Shown here one piece after another: positions 40,974-55,169 of a stretch of DNA of 57,119 nucleotides. How positions within the stretch are numbered: the stretch's first letter is position 1; the number at the start of each line of letters is the position of its first letter. The notes below the pieces were generated by a model, which saw only the letters and a list, made by a program, of their open reading frames with translations, did no database searches and was not told where the DNA came from. Source of the DNA: Staphylococcus gallinarum. Its GTDB lineage: Bacteria > Bacillota > Bacilli > Staphylococcales > Staphylococcaceae. The translations under genes were made by a program, and so were the position numbers. The DNA lies in the NCBI RefSeq assembly GCF_000875895.1, contig NZ_JXCF01000009.1:1-57119 (forward strand), read 5' to 3'.

Positions 40974-41059
40974 ACGTATTTTGGCGAGACTCCTGAGGGA
41001 ACAGGACAAGCGGAAGACTACAGGCTGAAGCTGTCCCCTAGGAAAGCGAGCCAACAATA
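40974..41059 (+). repeat. 86-bp intergenic repeat, copy A
   Basis: It runs from ACGTATTTTGGCGAGACTCC to GAAAGCGAGCCAACAATA and differs from copy B at two bases. CCTGAGGGAACAG can pair with CTGTCCCCTAGG to form a stem. I remember closely similar elements between many S. aureus genes. Worn relatives lie at 15041 and 17790. Confidence 0.8.
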
Positions 41060-41186
41060 AGAAATATGAATAATAAACCAACAGCTGAAGTATTATTTAT
41101 TTAATGATTGATATAGCAACATAAACAAGACAAATTGAATACAAGCATTTAAATGAATGCTAATTTAAAAGTCACAAATGTTTTCT

Positions 41187-41272
41187 ACGTATTTTGGCGA
41201 GACTCCTGAGGGAACAGGACGAGCGGAAGACTATAGGCTGAAGCTGTCCCCTAGGAAAGCGAGCCAACAATA
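41187..41272 (+). repeat. 86-bp intergenic repeat, copy B
   Basis: Direct repeat of copy A with 84 of 86 bases identical. One change lies in the GGACRAGCGG stretch and one in ACTAYAGG, so the stem arms are unchanged. Confidence 0.8.
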
Positions 41273-41284
41273 CGTAATATATAA

Positions 41285-41333
41285 AAATAAAGCACTCAGA
41301 TAAATTTAATTCATTCATCTGAGTGCTTTATTT
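41285..41333. terminator. camS operon terminator
   Basis: A perfect 17-bp stem (AAATAAAGCACTCAGAT arms at 41285-41301 and 41317-41333), 21 bases past the camS stop. A and T runs flank it. Confidence 0.88.
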
Positions 41334-41354
41334 GGAATTTAAATCTCATAATTT

Positions 41355-42563
41355 TTAATTATTGTTTTTATAAATATGAACTTGTGGCTCTTTATCATCT
41401 TTTGTTTTGCTGATTAATGCTTTTGAATCATTTCCATCCTTAATGTGAATCTCATATTCATCAATATTATCGAAATATTTTTCAGCTTGTTCCGTAACAT
41501 ATTGTGTGATTCCAATTGTTTCTGCTTTACCATAGAAATCTATCGGAATATCAACAGACAATTGCTTCGCTTTTTTATTATCAAATTTAGCCGTCCCAAC
41601 AGCTTGAGAGAAGTTATTGAAATAACTTTGCAAATTATCATTAAATTGTTTGAAATTCGTGTTTAAATTTTCATCTAAATCAGCTGCTTCATTTGAAGGT
41701 AGTAACACTGTTTTTTGTTTAATATCTTTCCATTCATTGATACGTGTTTTTCCTTCTTCTACTGTCGTACCACTGATAAATTCACCTGGTACAATAGAGT
41801 TTTCACCAGATTGCTTATAAATAGCAAAGTGGATAGGAATATCCTTAAGTTCTTTATTTTCTCTCAATCTTGATAGAATTTCACTAGCCATTTGTTGACC
41901 TTGCTTTTTGATTTCTTTATCGTCTAATTTTTTACTAAATGTTTCGCCATCTTTTTCCTTTTGATAGTAATATGTACCATTCATCGCTAATCCAATAGTC
42001 ATACCCTTTATTTTCTTACCTTTTGTATCTCCACTCGCATAGAAATCTTGTTCCAAAATATTAGAAAGATATGCCGGTGATTTTTTGGCAATTTTTTCAG
42101 GATCACTTTCACCTTTATGTGAAGGATTTAAACCTAAATTTTCATTCGCTTTCTTTTCTTTGCGCTCATCTTCGTCCATCTTATCTACTTCACTCTTAGT
42201 ATATTTGGGTTGTAGATAAGCATTAATTGTATCCTTATCAAAGTACTGACCATCTTGATAGATATAGTCATCAGTTGGGAATACTTCTTTACTTAATTCC
42301 AATAAGCCATCTTCAAAGTCTTCACCATTATAACTATTTGCCATATTATCTTGTAATACACCACGAGCTTGACTTTCTTTAAACGGCAGAATGGTTCTAT
42401 AGTTATTACCTTGGACATTTTTATCAGTTGCAATTTCTTTTACAGAGCCTGATTCTTGTTGATCATTTGTTGCTTGTTGTTTTTTGTTGTTGCCATTGTC
42501 ATCATTACCACATGCAGACAACACAAAAATCGCCGAGATGATTAATATAAGCGTTCTTTTCAT
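41355..42563 (-). CDS. camS: CamS sex pheromone lipoprotein
   Basis: A 402-aa lipoprotein. The signal peptide ends VLSAC with lipidated Cys18. In S. aureus the signal peptide is processed to the heptapeptide AIFILAA (staph-cAM373), which mimics an enterococcal mating pheromone. Here the matching residues 11-17 read AIFVLSA. The mature protein has the CamS-family blocks NYRTILPFKESQARG and LGLNPSHKGESDPEKIA. The cell's own use of CamS is unknown. It is the last gene of pcrB-pcrA-ligA-camS, 12 bases after ligA. Confidence 0.94.
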   Translation of the reverse strand: MKRTLILIISAIFVLSACGNDDNGNNKKQQATNDQQESGSVKEIATDKNVQGNNYRTILPFKESQARGVLQDNMANSYNGEDFEDGLLELSKEVFPTDDYIYQDGQYFDKDTINAYLQPKYTKSEVDKMDEDERKEKKANENLGLNPSHKGESDPEKIAKKSPAYLSNILEQDFYASGDTKGKKIKGMTIGLAMNGTYYYQKEKDGETFSKKLDDKEIKKQGQQMASEILSRLRENKELKDIPIHFAIYKQSGENSIVPGEFISGTTVEEGKTRINEWKDIKQKTVLLPSNEAADLDENLNTNFKQFNDNLQSYFNNFSQAVGTAKFDNKKAKQLSVDIPIDFYGKAETIGITQYVTEQAEKYFDNIDEYEIHIKDGNDSKALISKTKDDKEPQVHIYKNNN

Positions 42564-42575
42564 GCCAGATCTCCT

Positions 42576-44582
<2,007 letters not shown>

Positions 44583-46790
44583 TTATTCCCCTTTCTTTTC
44601 TATCGGTGCAAATTGAGCGAGTAATCGTTTAGGTCCTTGAGATTTGAAAATAATATCTAATTCTACTGAACCATTCTTTTCATTTACATTACTAACCATA
44701 CCCTCACCCCAAGATTTATGAATGACTTTATCTCCAACTTTCCAATCTGAAGTTGATTGCGAATTACTTGATGTTGTCGCGCGTCTACTATATCCACGCT
44801 TTGCTGGTTGTTTCGTCGCTGATTTAAATCCATTGGTAGTTTGTGATCTTGGCTTAGATTGATTTACTTTATCTAATAAATCTTCAGGAATCTCTCTTAG
44901 GAACCTTGATGGCACGTTAGATTGTGGGCGCCCAAATAACATTCTTGAAGTTGCGTGAGTTATATATAATGTCTCTTCTGCTCTTGTAATGGCTACGTAG
45001 CATATTCTACGTTCTTCTTCCATTTCGTGATCATCGTCACTTTTTATAGCTCTAATATGTGGGAACAGTGATTCTTCCATACCCATTATAAAGACAATTG
45101 GAAACTCCAAACCTTTAGCAGAGTGCATTGTCATCAATGTAACACCATCTTCGATTTGCGCTTCGTCAATATCTGCAACTAATGATAAGTCCGTCAAGAA
45201 ATTAATTAATGATTGTTCTTCAAGTGGTGTATTTTCTTCATAATCTTTCGGTACAGACATAAATTCATCAATATTTTCCAAACGACTTCTTGATTCTAAA
45301 GTTTGTTCACGTTCTAACATTTCTCTATACCCAGATTTTTCAAGCACTTCGACTACAATTTCACTAATTTCTAAGAATTCTTGTTGTTTTATTAAGTTTT
45401 GCATTACCTCATAAAACTGAACACATTCTTGTGTCACTTTCTTAGATAATCCAATAAAGTCTACTTCTGCTAAGGCATCAAACATACTAATATCATTTTG
45501 ATTTGCGTATGCTTGTATCTTATCCACTGATGACGGACCTATACCTCTCTTAGGAACATTTATAATACGTTGTAAACTGATGTCATCATTACTATTTGCA
45601 ATAATACGTAAATAACTTAATAGATCCTTAATTTCTTTACGATCATAGAACTTTTGACCACCAACCATCGTATAAGGAATATTCGATTTCATAAATGTTT
45701 CCTCTAATACACGAGATTGTGCATTTGTACGATATAAAATAGCCATATCTTGATACTTCTTACCATTGCGTTGATGCTTCATCATTTCACGAACAACATA
45801 TTCCGCTTCATCACGCTCTGTCGTAGCCTCATAATAATGAATCTTATCACCATCAGTATTACCAGTCCAAAGTCCTTTCGGCTTTCTTTCAGAATTATGT
45901 TTAATTACCTCATTAGCTGCGTTCAGAATATTTTTTGTAGAACGGTAATTTTGCTCTAGGAAAATAGTCTTTGCTTCTGGATAGTCTTCTTCAAATGATA
46001 AAATATTTTGAATATCTGCACCACGCCAACCATAAATAGACTGGTCTGAATCACCTACGACACATAAGTTTTTAAATTTACTTGCTAATAAATTAACTAA
46101 CGTATATTGTGCCTTATTGGTATCTTGATACTCATCCACATGAATGTATTGGAATTTATTTTGATAATAATCTAACACCTCTGGCACACGTTCAAATAAA
46201 CGAATTGTTACCATGATTAAATCATCAAAATCTAATGCCTCATTACGTGAAAGTTGTCTTTGATAACCTTTATATACTGTAGCTACCATTTGTGAATGGT
46301 AATCTTGAGCTTCGTTTTGAGCATCTTCCGGTGTTTTCAATTCATTTTTAAGGTTACTGATTGCTCCGATAAACATTCTTGGTTCAAATTTTTTACTATC
46401 GATATTTTCATTTTTCAATACATCTTTAATGACAGACTTTTGATCTGTTGGATCGATAATCGTAAAGTTTCTTTCAATACCTATACGATCAGCATCACGT
46501 CTTAATATTCTCACGCACATTGAATGGAATGTTGACATCCAAATTACTTGCGCTTCTTCGCCAACTAATGCCTCTACACGTTCTTTCATTTCTCTTGCAG
46601 CTTTATTTGTGAACGTTATTGCTAACACATTATATGGAGACACATCTTTTTCATCAAGCAAATAAGCTATACGATGTGTTAATACACGTGTCTTACCTGA
46701 TCCTGCTCCTGCCATTATCAGCAATGGACCTTCAGTCGTACGTACTGCTTGGCTTTGTTCATCATTCATCTTACTAACTAATGCATTCAT
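44583..46790 (-). CDS. pcrA: ATP-dependent DNA helicase PcrA
   Basis: A 735-aa 3'-5' superfamily 1 helicase, essential in Gram-positives for repair and for rolling-circle plasmid replication. It has the Q motif, Walker A AGAGSGKT (residues 27-34), motif Ia [13 protein letters not shown], motif II DEYQDTN, motif [17 protein letters not shown], motif IV QNYRS, motif [11 protein letters not shown] and motif [10 protein letters not shown]. The C-terminus has the RNA-polymerase-binding Tudor-like domain ([17 protein letters not shown]). Its ATG overlaps the pcrB stop by 4 bases. Confidence 0.97.
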   Translation of the reverse strand: MNALVSKMNDEQSQAVRTTEGPLLIMAGAGSGKTRVLTHRIAYLLDEKDVSPYNVLAITFTNKAAREMKERVEALVGEEAQVIWMSTFHSMCVRILRRDADRIGIERNFTIIDPTDQKSVIKDVLKNENIDSKKFEPRMFIGAISNLKNELKTPEDAQNEAQDYHSQMVATVYKGYQRQLSRNEALDFDDLIMVTIRLFERVPEVLDYYQNKFQYIHVDEYQDTNKAQYTLVNLLASKFKNLCVVGDSDQSIYGWRGADIQNILSFEEDYPEAKTIFLEQNYRSTKNILNAANEVIKHNSERKPKGLWTGNTDGDKIHYYEATTERDEAEYVVREMMKHQRNGKKYQDMAILYRTNAQSRVLEETFMKSNIPYTMVGGQKFYDRKEIKDLLSYLRIIANSNDDISLQRIINVPKRGIGPSSVDKIQAYANQNDISMFDALAEVDFIGLSKKVTQECVQFYEVMQNLIKQQEFLEISEIVVEVLEKSGYREMLEREQTLESRSRLENIDEFMSVPKDYEENTPLEEQSLINFLTDLSLVADIDEAQIEDGVTLMTMHSAKGLEFPIVFIMGMEESLFPHIRAIKSDDDHEMEEERRICYVAITRAEETLYITHATSRMLFGRPQSNVPSRFLREIPEDLLDKVNQSKPRSQTTNGFKSATKQPAKRGYSRRATTSSNSQSTSDWKVGDKVIHKSWGEGMVSNVNEKNGSVELDIIFKSQGPKRLLAQFAPIEKKGE

Positions 46791-47479
46791 TTATGTGACT
46801 CCTTTATTTTAACTGTTTTTAATGCTTGTTTAATATCTGTATATATAACATCTCCGACAATTATGGTATCTGCATATGCTGCCATTTCTCTTGCAGCCTC
46901 TAAACTGTCAATACCACCACCATAAAATAATTGTGTTTCAGTTAACATATCAGCTGCAGCTTTTACATAATCTTTATTACCATATGTCCCACTATATTCT
47001 ATGTACATGACAGGCAACTTATACATATCATTAATCATCTGAGCATACGCTTCAATATCTTCAATTGACAAATCTGTGCTCGCATCAGTCAATTCGGCAA
47101 CCTTACTCTTAGGATTCAACACAACATAACCTTCAAACACGACTTCATCGAAATCAATAACATGACCGAATGACTTTAAAGCCTCTAATAATATGCCATT
47201 ATGAAATTTAACGTCATTACTATTTAAGACGGTTGGAATAAAATAAAAATCAAATCCTGGCATTACACTTTCAACATTAGAAACCTCTAAAGCTAAAGGT
47301 AATGGATAACGTCTTACACGACTCATTAACTGGATTACATTATCCTCTGTAACATTGTCAGTCCCTCCGATAATGATTGCGTCAGTGTTTGACATACATA
47401 ATGATTCCAAATCCTCATCTGAGATTGTTTTTGCAGGGTCTAATTTAAAAATATGTTCCCACTGTTTTATGTCATACAT
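46787..47479 (-). CDS. pcrB: Heptaprenylglyceryl phosphate synthase PcrB
   Basis: A 230-aa TIM-barrel prenyltransferase (GGGPS family group II) that joins glycerol-1-phosphate to a heptaprenyl chain, making archaeal-type ether lipids. Phosphate-binding glycines occur in [18 protein letters not shown] and [17 protein letters not shown] contributes to the prenyl site. AAGGAG lies nine bases before the ATG. First gene of the operon. Confidence 0.94.
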   Translation of the reverse strand: MYDIKQWEHIFKLDPAKTISDEDLESLCMSNTDAIIIGGTDNVTEDNVIQLMSRVRRYPLPLALEVSNVESVMPGFDFYFIPTVLNSNDVKFHNGILLEALKSFGHVIDFDEVVFEGYVVLNPKSKVAELTDASTDLSIEDIEAYAQMINDMYKLPVMYIEYSGTYGNKDYVKAAADMLTETQLFYGGGIDSLEAAREMAAYADTIIVGDVIYTDIKQALKTVKIKESHK

Positions 47480-47877
47480 GATATGTTACTCCTTTATTTA
47501 GCATACATTGTATTATATCATTTTTAGCCAGTGGTTTCTAAAATGATGTTAAAAATGAGCGACTCAATAAGCGAGTTTTTTGTTAACATCCATTTAACTA
47601 AATGCAGGTAGTATTTATTCACTTTTTCTCATTCTTTAATAGTTACAAGGTATTATAATTCCTTTCTTTATTTAACAAAAATGGGTAATAAATATCCCAC
47701 ACTTTATAAATTGTATGTCGTTTGATAGGTTTTGGAGGAGGATTTCAGCCAGCCATAAAAAATTCCCTTCAAAGTTAACATTTTCCAGTGTCAATTTTGA
47801 AGGGTACTAATCATTACGTATTGGCGCTATTATTCTGAAATTGAAATTCATGATCCAAGCGCTTTTAACTTAAGTTA
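47480..47877. other. Gene-free region upstream of pcrB
   Basis: It holds the pcrB operon promoter on the minus strand near the right side of pcrB (not assigned) and the terminator of the carboxypeptidase gene. I see no gene. The sentence-like repeat GGTTTTGGAGGAGGATTTCA near 47728 has no ribosome-coupled frame. Confidence 0.5.
47765..47804 (-). terminator. Terminator of the VanY-like gene
   Basis: CCCTTCAAA pairs with TTTGAAGGG around a 22-base loop. On the minus strand it is followed by AATTTTTTAT. It lies 74 bases past the stop. Confidence 0.65.
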
Positions 47878-48567
47878 TTATTTTGATTGTATTTCGTAAT
47901 AATGTTCTAAATTAGTATGTTCATCTGTGATTATTTTCGCTAATGTTTTACCAACATACCTAATATGCCATGCTTCATAAGCATACCCAGTTTGTTTAGA
48001 TTGTCCCTTGGGATAACGAATAATAAAACCATACTCAGCTACATGACGCTCTAACCAATGTGCTTCTTTAGAATTTTGAAAGTCTTTATGAAAATCTTTC
48101 ATTGGTCTATGAGTACCAACATCAAATGCCAATCCAGTTTGATGTTCAGAATGACCTGGTTTCGCTGTATATTGCTCTGCTGTCATTTTACCGTCTTTTT
48201 TCTCATATGCTGCTACTACTTTCTTTTGTTCATTATAACTACGATAGCCACTGACATAGTTTAAATCCATGTTATCCTTTTGAGCATTTTCTAATAATTT
48301 ATCAAGCTGATGGCGCGCATGCTTATTTTCCTTTGGCTTATAGTTTGGAGGTAGGCTATAACGTTTGTTAACAATGACATGACCATTCACTCGTGTAACG
48401 CCCTGTGCTTTGGTGATGATTGGCACCGCATGAGTCGGCTTTATCATTGTATTTGCTTCTTCTGTATTTTTATTATAAGACTTAACAACCGATATGATTA
48501 ACCAGACGATAATAATCAAACAAATTATAATAAAAATCACACTGCTAATCATCAACTTTTTTAACAT
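47878..48567 (-). CDS. D-alanyl-D-alanine carboxypeptidase, M15 (VanY-like)
   Basis: A 229-aa membrane-anchored peptidase with one N-terminal helix (about 5-29) and an external M15B domain. Motifs are SGYRSYNEQ, PGHSEHQTGLAFDVG (zinc His and Asp), and EAWHIRYVG (catalytic Glu and zinc His). It should trim the terminal D-Ala from peptidoglycan stem peptides. No vancomycin-resistance genes are nearby, so this is a core wall enzyme rather than a resistance cassette. AAGGGG precedes the ATG. Confidence 0.9.
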   Translation of the reverse strand: MLKKLMISSVIFIIICLIIIVWLIISVVKSYNKNTEEANTMIKPTHAVPIITKAQGVTRVNGHVIVNKRYSLPPNYKPKENKHARHQLDKLLENAQKDNMDLNYVSGYRSYNEQKKVVAAYEKKDGKMTAEQYTAKPGHSEHQTGLAFDVGTHRPMKDFHKDFQNSKEAHWLERHVAEYGFIIRYPKGQSKQTGYAYEAWHIRYVGKTLAKIITDEHTNLEHYYEIQSK

Positions 48568-48725
48568 AAATTACCCCTTCCATCATATAAAAGCATACGC
48601 TTATCACATCATTTATCCCCCAATATACACGCATAATAATTAACAAGCTACACTTTACTATGTCAACATCCAATATTACATACAACAAAATTTATCACAA
48701 TAAAAAAGATTTTTATAGTAAAAAA

Positions 48726-48759
48726 ACTACCAACTCAGTTCTATGACATAGTTGGTAGT
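48726..48759 (-). terminator. Terminator of the YerC gene
   Basis: ACTACCAACT (48726-48735) pairs with AGTTGGTAGT (48750-48759), followed on the minus strand by six or more T. Confidence 0.85.
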
Positions 48760-48772
48760 AATTAATTATTAT

Positions 48773-49075
48773 TTAGTCGGCTGTTTCAATATTCATGCGT
48801 TCAAGAATAACAGTGTAGGCATCGTTCCCCCACTGTAAAGATCTCTTCACTCGAGAAATTGTAGCAGTTGAAGCACCTGATTCTTGTTCAATAGTTGCGT
48901 AAGTGTAACCTTGCTTAATCATTTTAGCTACTTGTAATCGTTGTGATAATGACTGTAATTCATTTACGGTACATAAATCATCAAAAAATTGATAACATTC
49001 TTCACGATTTTCAAGCGTTAAAATTGCATCAAACAATTCGTCCAATGCTTGTCCTCTTAATTTTTCTATTTGCAT
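48773..49075 (-). CDS. yerC: YerC/YecD family TrpR-like DNA-binding protein
   Basis: A 100-aa TrpR-fold protein of the YerC group, a small transcription regulator with unknown targets. The helix-turn-helix is YTYATIEQESGASTATISRVKRSL, and LENREECYQFFDDLCTVNE is the conserved N-terminal block. AGGGG precedes the chosen ATG at eight bases; an ATG eight codons upstream contains this site. In Bacillus it is also near pcrB-pcrA. Confidence 0.9.
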   Translation of the reverse strand: MQIEKLRGQALDELFDAILTLENREECYQFFDDLCTVNELQSLSQRLQVAKMIKQGYTYATIEQESGASTATISRVKRSLQWGNDAYTVILERMNIETAD

Positions 49076-49173
49076 AAAAACAACCCCTGTATTTTTCAAT
49101 TTAATCTCGTTTTAACGTACTAACACATTAAAGTGTAACGATTTTTATTGAAAAATTCAAGTTAAGTTAACTT

Positions 49174-50481
<1,308 letters not shown>

Positions 50482-50672
50482 CTATCTTACGTAAGTTTTA
50501 GTTCACAAACCCAAAAACATGTACATTTAATGAAAAATAGAGTTTAAAGTTCGTGTTTAATCTCTTCACTACTAGTTTAACAGAATTATTATCAAATGTA
50601 TAAACCTTTTAGGTTTTCTTTTAAAATTTTTAACTTGTTGTTCAGTTCAATTAAATTCATCCTTTAAAAAAA

Positions 50673-50697
50673 GACCGCATGGTAACACCATGCGATC
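50673..50697 (-). terminator. Terminator of the NETI gene
   Basis: GACCGCATGGT pairs with ACCATGCGATC (one mismatch) around AAC, 7 bases past the stop. A run of T follows on the minus strand. Confidence 0.85.
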
Positions 50698-50703
50698 ATT
50701 ATT

Positions 50704-50892
50704 TTAAGATTCCATTAAACGACCTACAAATTCAATATCTTGTCTTAGCACTTCGACACTACCGTCTTTATTTTCTTTGTAAACAGGCTTTTCGAAACGT
50801 TTCACCGGCATATACCCTGCTTCACGCATGCGCTGTAAACAATCCTGAATTGATTCGTTTTCTTCTACTTTGAATTTTTGTTGTTTTTTCAT
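50704..50892 (-). CDS. NETI motif-containing protein
   Basis: A 62-aa protein of a small Firmicutes family named for a conserved N-E-T-I sequence. Here that position reads NESI ([17 protein letters not shown]), a conservative change. The rest, [15 protein letters not shown], matches the family. Function unknown. Its start overlaps the stop of the UPF0316 gene by 4 bases (ATGA), so they are coupled. Confidence 0.85.
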   Translation of the reverse strand: MKKQQKFKVEENESIQDCLQRMREAGYMPVKRFEKPVYKENKDGSVEVLRQDIEFVGRLMES

Positions 50893-51467
50893 ATACTTTC
50901 AACTTCATCCGTATCATATTGTTTAAGTTTCTTACTTTTAAGACCTTTAGCCCAAAAGCCTCCATGTATCGTACGTGGTTCATATGCTACGATAAAAGCC
51001 TTATTGTCTATTTGTTTAATTGTATCGATTAATTTAAACTCAAATCGTCTCGGCGTTAAAATTTGTAGAATTAAGCGGTCACCGTCTCTACCGTAAGCAG
51101 TATAGTGTGTTACACCATACCCTAAATCTCTCAATTGTCGCGGTAAATCTAATTCATACTCTGAAGATGTAACATTGACGACAGTATAGCCGAGAGCCAA
51201 TTTTTCTTCTATCTTCATCCCTACAATAATACCGATTGAAAAACCAAAAGCGTAAGCAATAATATTTTGAATTTGGTCTAAACTTGACATTACCATCCCT
51301 AGACCGACAACATAAACTAAGACTTCTAAAAAACTAACGACAGCAGCAACATATCGATAACCTTTTAACGTCAATATTGTTCGCATTGTTAAAAATGATA
51401 CATATGCAACATTAACTACAAATATCGCTAATACCATTAACCACGGATTAGAAGTTATTACTGACAT
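50889..51467 (-). CDS. UPF0316/DUF2179 membrane protein
   Basis: A 192-aa protein with three hydrophobic helices (about 8-80) and a soluble DUF2179-type domain ([17 protein letters not shown]). Family blocks [15 protein letters not shown] and [23 protein letters not shown] are clear. Function unknown; related DUF2179 domains are often attached to small-ligand-sensing membrane proteins. The inner ATG is eight bases after AAGGA; the ATG two codons upstream is too close. Confidence 0.87.
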   Translation of the reverse strand: MSVITSNPWLMVLAIFVVNVAYVSFLTMRTILTLKGYRYVAAVVSFLEVLVYVVGLGMVMSSLDQIQNIIAYAFGFSIGIIVGMKIEEKLALGYTVVNVTSSEYELDLPRQLRDLGYGVTHYTAYGRDGDRLILQILTPRRFEFKLIDTIKQIDNKAFIVAYEPRTIHGGFWAKGLKSKKLKQYDTDEVESI

Positions 51468-51550
51468 ATTCATTGTCCTTTCTCATACATTAAATTTAAG
51501 TAATTTTATCAACTCACACTTTATTTGTCACTAAAAAAATTACGCTAAAT

Positions 51551-52372
51551 TTAATTTTTCGGCCATGAATATCTTGTGTATGCTAGCTCTCTTTTATGTG
51601 CTGTTTTGATATAGTGTTGTTCAATTGTCGCCTTCGCTTCACTAGACACTGGCTTACCTTCTAGATAATCATCAATGTCATTATAGCTGACACCCAAAGC
51701 TTCTTCGTCTGGTAATTGCGGTTTGTCTTCTTCTAAATCTGCTGTTGGTGTTTTTTCATATAAATGACTTGGGGCATCTAAAGTTTGTAATAACTGTCTA
51801 CCTTGTCGCTTATTCAGACCAAATATCGGTGCGATATCTGCTGCACCGTCACCATATTTAGTATAAAATCCAGTAATATTTTCTGCTGAATGATCCGTAC
51901 CTACAACAATGCCCTGTTTATTTGAAGCAATAGAAAATTGCACCTTCATACGTTCACGTGCTTTTTCATTACCTTTTTGGAAATCAGTAAGTTCAATTCC
52001 AGCCTCTTTTAATGACTGTACACTTTGATCAACCGCAGGCTTAATATTTACTGTAATTGTCTTATCCGGTTGAATAAATGCTAATGCATCCTCTACTTCG
52101 TCCGCATCTTGTTGTTGACCATAGGGTAATTTCACTGCAATAAATTGACAATCTATTTGCTCTTCTCTCAATTCATTAACTGCGATTTGGCATAATTTAC
52201 CTGTTAATGTTGAATCTTGCCCTCCAGAAATACCTAATACCAATGACTTAATAAAAGAATGCGTTTGTATATAACCTTTAATAAATTGAATGATGCTACG
52301 AATTTCAGCTTTACTATCTATTTCAGGTTTCACTTTCATTTCCTTTACGATAATATCTTGTAAATTACTCAT
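51551..52372 (-). CDS. nadE: NH3-dependent NAD+ synthetase
   Basis: The last step of NAD synthesis: adenylates nicotinate adenine dinucleotide and amidates it with ammonia. It is 273 aa with the PP-loop [41 protein letters not shown], and the C-terminal [12 protein letters not shown] tail. Its ATG lies 8 bases inside the end of pncB, so both salvage steps are translated together. Confidence 0.96.
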   Translation of the reverse strand: MSNLQDIIVKEMKVKPEIDSKAEIRSIIQFIKGYIQTHSFIKSLVLGISGGQDSTLTGKLCQIAVNELREEQIDCQFIAVKLPYGQQQDADEVEDALAFIQPDKTITVNIKPAVDQSVQSLKEAGIELTDFQKGNEKARERMKVQFSIASNKQGIVVGTDHSAENITGFYTKYGDGAADIAPIFGLNKRQGRQLLQTLDAPSHLYEKTPTADLEEDKPQLPDEEALGVSYNDIDDYLEGKPVSSEAKATIEQHYIKTAHKRELAYTRYSWPKN

Positions 52373-53834
52373 GTTCTTCCTCCATCTCCTTTACATGTTC
52401 AGCCACTTCAAATATACGTTTATGTTTATTTTCCCAACATGCAGTACTTAAATCAACTGGATACTCTTGTGGATTTAAATGACGTTTATTTTCTTCCCAT
52501 AAATGTGAAAGGTTCTCTGTTAAATAACGTTGCGCTTCCTTTTCACTTGGTAAGTCATAAACGAGTTGTCCATCTTTAAAAATATCACTGTGTAAGTCCT
52601 TAGCTATAAATGATTTAATAAATTTCATTTTATATGTGTGGACAGGATGGAACAATTTCAGAGGTGCTTCGTCATTTGGATTTTCATGTTCTAATGTAAT
52701 GTAGTCACCTTCTGCTTTGTTTGTTTTCTTATTAATAATACGGTAAACATTCTTTTTACCTGGTGTTGTTACCTTTTCAGCATTATTAGATAATTTAATA
52801 CGATCTACATATTCACCTTGTTCATTTTCGACGGCAACAAGTTTATATACCGCACCAAGTGCTGGTTGATCGTAGCCAGTAATTAATTTCGTGCCAACGC
52901 CCCACGAATCGACTCTTGCACCTTGTGATTTCAAACTCATGATTGTTTCTTCATCTAAATCATTTGAGGCAATAATTTTGGCATCTTTAAAGCCCGCTTC
53001 ATCTAACATTTTTCGAGCTTCTTTAGATAAATAAGCGATATCCCCTGAATCCAAACGGATACCAACAAAGTTTATTTTGTCACCTAACTCCTTAGCAACC
53101 TTTATTGCTGTTGGTACACCTGACTTTAATGTATGGAACGTATCAACTAAGAACACACAATCTCTATGACGTTCTGCGTACTTTTTAAAGGCAATATACT
53201 CATCGCCATATGCTTGTACCATTGCATGCGCATGTGTGCCAGATACAGGGATATCAAATAGTTTGCCAGCTCTCACATTACTCGTTGAATTAAAACCACC
53301 GATAAATGCAGCTCTCGCTCCCCATAAAGCAGCATCTGCTTCTTGTGCTCTTCGCGTACCAAATTCCATTAATTTATCGTTTCTCGCAACTTGTCTAATT
53401 CTACTCGCTTTTGTTGTAATTAGCGTGTGGAAATTCACAATATTCAACAACATGGTTTCTATAAGTTGTGCTTGAATTAACGGTGCTTCTACTCGAAGTA
53501 GCGGCTCATTCCCAAAGCAAAGTTCCCCTTCTTGCATTGAGCGTATATGACCAGTGAATTTCAAGTCCTTTAAATAGCCTAGAAAGTCATCTTGGTAGCC
53601 AATTGATTTTAAATACGCAATATCATTTGCTGAAAAATGAAAATCACTAATAAAATCTATAATTTTTTTTAATCCATTAAATACAGCGTAACCACTGTCA
53701 AATGGCATATTTCTAAAATATAAATCAAATACTGACCATCGCTCATGAATGCCATCATTCCAGTATGTTTCAGCCATATTTATTTGATATAAATCATTAT
53801 GTAATACAAATGTATCATCTTCAAATTGGTACAC
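52365..53834 (-). CDS. pncB: Nicotinate phosphoribosyltransferase
   Basis: First step of nicotinate salvage to NAD (Preiss-Handler pathway). It is 489 aa with [44 protein letters not shown], the phosphorylatable His in [10 protein letters not shown], and GIRLDSGD for phosphate binding. The start is GTG eight bases after GGAG, giving the S. aureus length. A frame beginning with ATG nine codons upstream covers that binding site and is rejected. Operon pncB-nadE. Confidence 0.94.
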   Translation of the reverse strand: MYQFEDDTFVLHNDLYQINMAETYWNDGIHERWSVFDLYFRNMPFDSGYAVFNGLKKIIDFISDFHFSANDIAYLKSIGYQDDFLGYLKDLKFTGHIRSMQEGELCFGNEPLLRVEAPLIQAQLIETMLLNIVNFHTLITTKASRIRQVARNDKLMEFGTRRAQEADAALWGARAAFIGGFNSTSNVRAGKLFDIPVSGTHAHAMVQAYGDEYIAFKKYAERHRDCVFLVDTFHTLKSGVPTAIKVAKELGDKINFVGIRLDSGDIAYLSKEARKMLDEAGFKDAKIIASNDLDEETIMSLKSQGARVDSWGVGTKLITGYDQPALGAVYKLVAVENEQGEYVDRIKLSNNAEKVTTPGKKNVYRIINKKTNKAEGDYITLEHENPNDEAPLKLFHPVHTYKMKFIKSFIAKDLHSDIFKDGQLVYDLPSEKEAQRYLTENLSHLWEENKRHLNPQEYPVDLSTACWENKHKRIFEVAEHVKEMEEEHE

Positions 53835-54067
53835 AATTATCTCTCCAATCAGCTTTTCCATTAGTTTAGCATAAAAGAAACACTGATAGCACCTTAAATA
53901 TGATGGATTTTATGTTCTTTCTATACCTTATATATATTGTACAATTTCCATATAAAAATTAAAATTATGATGATTATGTGACTGAAACAAAACAAAATAA
54001 TGAATTTTCAAATTATCTCATTATATTTAAGAGCAAATCTTTTATAATATATTATGAGGTGTTAGAA

Positions 54068-55132
54068 ATGTTAAATGAAGCCAAAGCGTTTATTAAAGCA
54101 ATGTATAATGAATTAAATTATAGCAACGACACATTACGTCAACGCTTATCAGAAATTGAACACGCCATCACTAACACTGGTACGTATGAGCACACAACAG
54201 CTGAACTCACGTACGGTGCTAAAATGGCATGGCGTAATTCAAATCGCTGTATCGGAAGACTATTCTGGGAATCTTTAACCGTCAATGATGCAAGGTCAAT
54301 TCATACTGAAACAGAGTTTATAACAGAAATTGAAAATCATATTGAACACGCTACAAATAATGGTAGAATCAAACCTTATATCACTATTTTCAGTGCTACA
54401 AATCCACCTACTATATACAATAATCAATTAATTCGCTATGCCGGTTATGACGATTTAGGTGACCCAGCAGAGAAGGAAGTTACAACACTCGCACAACATC
54501 TAGGTTGGCAAGGCGAGCATACAAACTTTGATATTCTTCCACTTATCTATCAAATGCCAAATGATAGTATTAAGTACCATAACTATCCAAAATCGTTAAT
54601 TAAGGAAGTGCCAATTACTCATGACCGTTACCCAAAATTACAATCATTAGGTCTCAAATGGTATGCAGTACCAATTATCTCAAGTATGGATTTAAGCATA
54701 GGTGGTATTACTTATCCAACTGCTCCCTTTAATGGTTGGTATATGGTCAATGAAATTGCAGTTAGAAATTTCACAGATAATTATCGTTATAATTTATTAG
54801 AAACTGTTGCAGATGCCTTTGAATTTGATACACTTAGGAATAATACTTTTAATAAAGATAGAACACTTGTCGAATTAAATTATGCAGTCTACCATTCTTT
54901 TAGAAATGAAGGCGTCTCTATAGTGGATCATTTAACTGCATCAAAGCAATTTGAAATGTTTGAACAAGCAGAACATACTGCAGGTCGTGAAGTAACAGGA
55001 AAATGGTCTTGGTTAGCACCATCTTTGTCACCGTCATTAGTTCCAAACTATCATCATGGGTATAAAAACGAGATCAAGGATCCTAATTTTCATTATAAAA
55101 AGAAAGCACCGACCGGTTGTCCTTTTCATTAA
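54068..55132 (+). CDS. nos: Bacterial nitric oxide synthase (oxygenase domain)
   Basis: Makes NO and citrulline from arginine using a host reductase; in staphylococci NO protects against oxidants and affects respiration. It is 354 aa. The heme thiolate is Cys61 in [10 protein letters not shown], and arginine-binding Glu lies in [12 protein letters not shown]. The C-terminal [12 protein letters not shown] holds pterin-stacking Trp. An open frame runs 30 codons upstream, but TATAAT at 54043-54048 lies in it and GAGGTG precedes the chosen ATG. It heads an operon with pheA. Confidence 0.96.
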   Translation: MLNEAKAFIKAMYNELNYSNDTLRQRLSEIEHAITNTGTYEHTTAELTYGAKMAWRNSNRCIGRLFWESLTVNDARSIHTETEFITEIENHIEHATNNGRIKPYITIFSATNPPTIYNNQLIRYAGYDDLGDPAEKEVTTLAQHLGWQGEHTNFDILPLIYQMPNDSIKYHNYPKSLIKEVPITHDRYPKLQSLGLKWYAVPIISSMDLSIGGITYPTAPFNGWYMVNEIAVRNFTDNYRYNLLETVADAFEFDTLRNNTFNKDRTLVELNYAVYHSFRNEGVSIVDHLTASKQFEMFEQAEHTAGREVTGKWSWLAPSLSPSLVPNYHHGYKNEIKDPNFHYKKKAPTGCPFH

Positions 55133-55169
55133 AAGTACGTAATCAACATATAGAACAAGGGGTAACGTT

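Larger units (their letters stand above)
40840..41354. other. Gene-free region with terminators and a duplicated 86-bp element
   Basis: It contains the putP terminator, two near-identical repeats 213 bases apart (start to start) and the camS terminator, in that order. I see no reading frame with a ribosome binding site. Confidence 0.7.

Noticed and set aside
47878..48567. Vancomycin-resistance vanY
   Set aside because: The M15 enzyme is present but no van ligase, dehydrogenase or regulators are nearby, so it is a core wall carboxypeptidase.
53978..54067. 30-codon N-terminal extension of NOS
   Set aside because: A TATAAT box and the ribosome binding site of the shorter form lie within it, and the family starts at the inner methionine.
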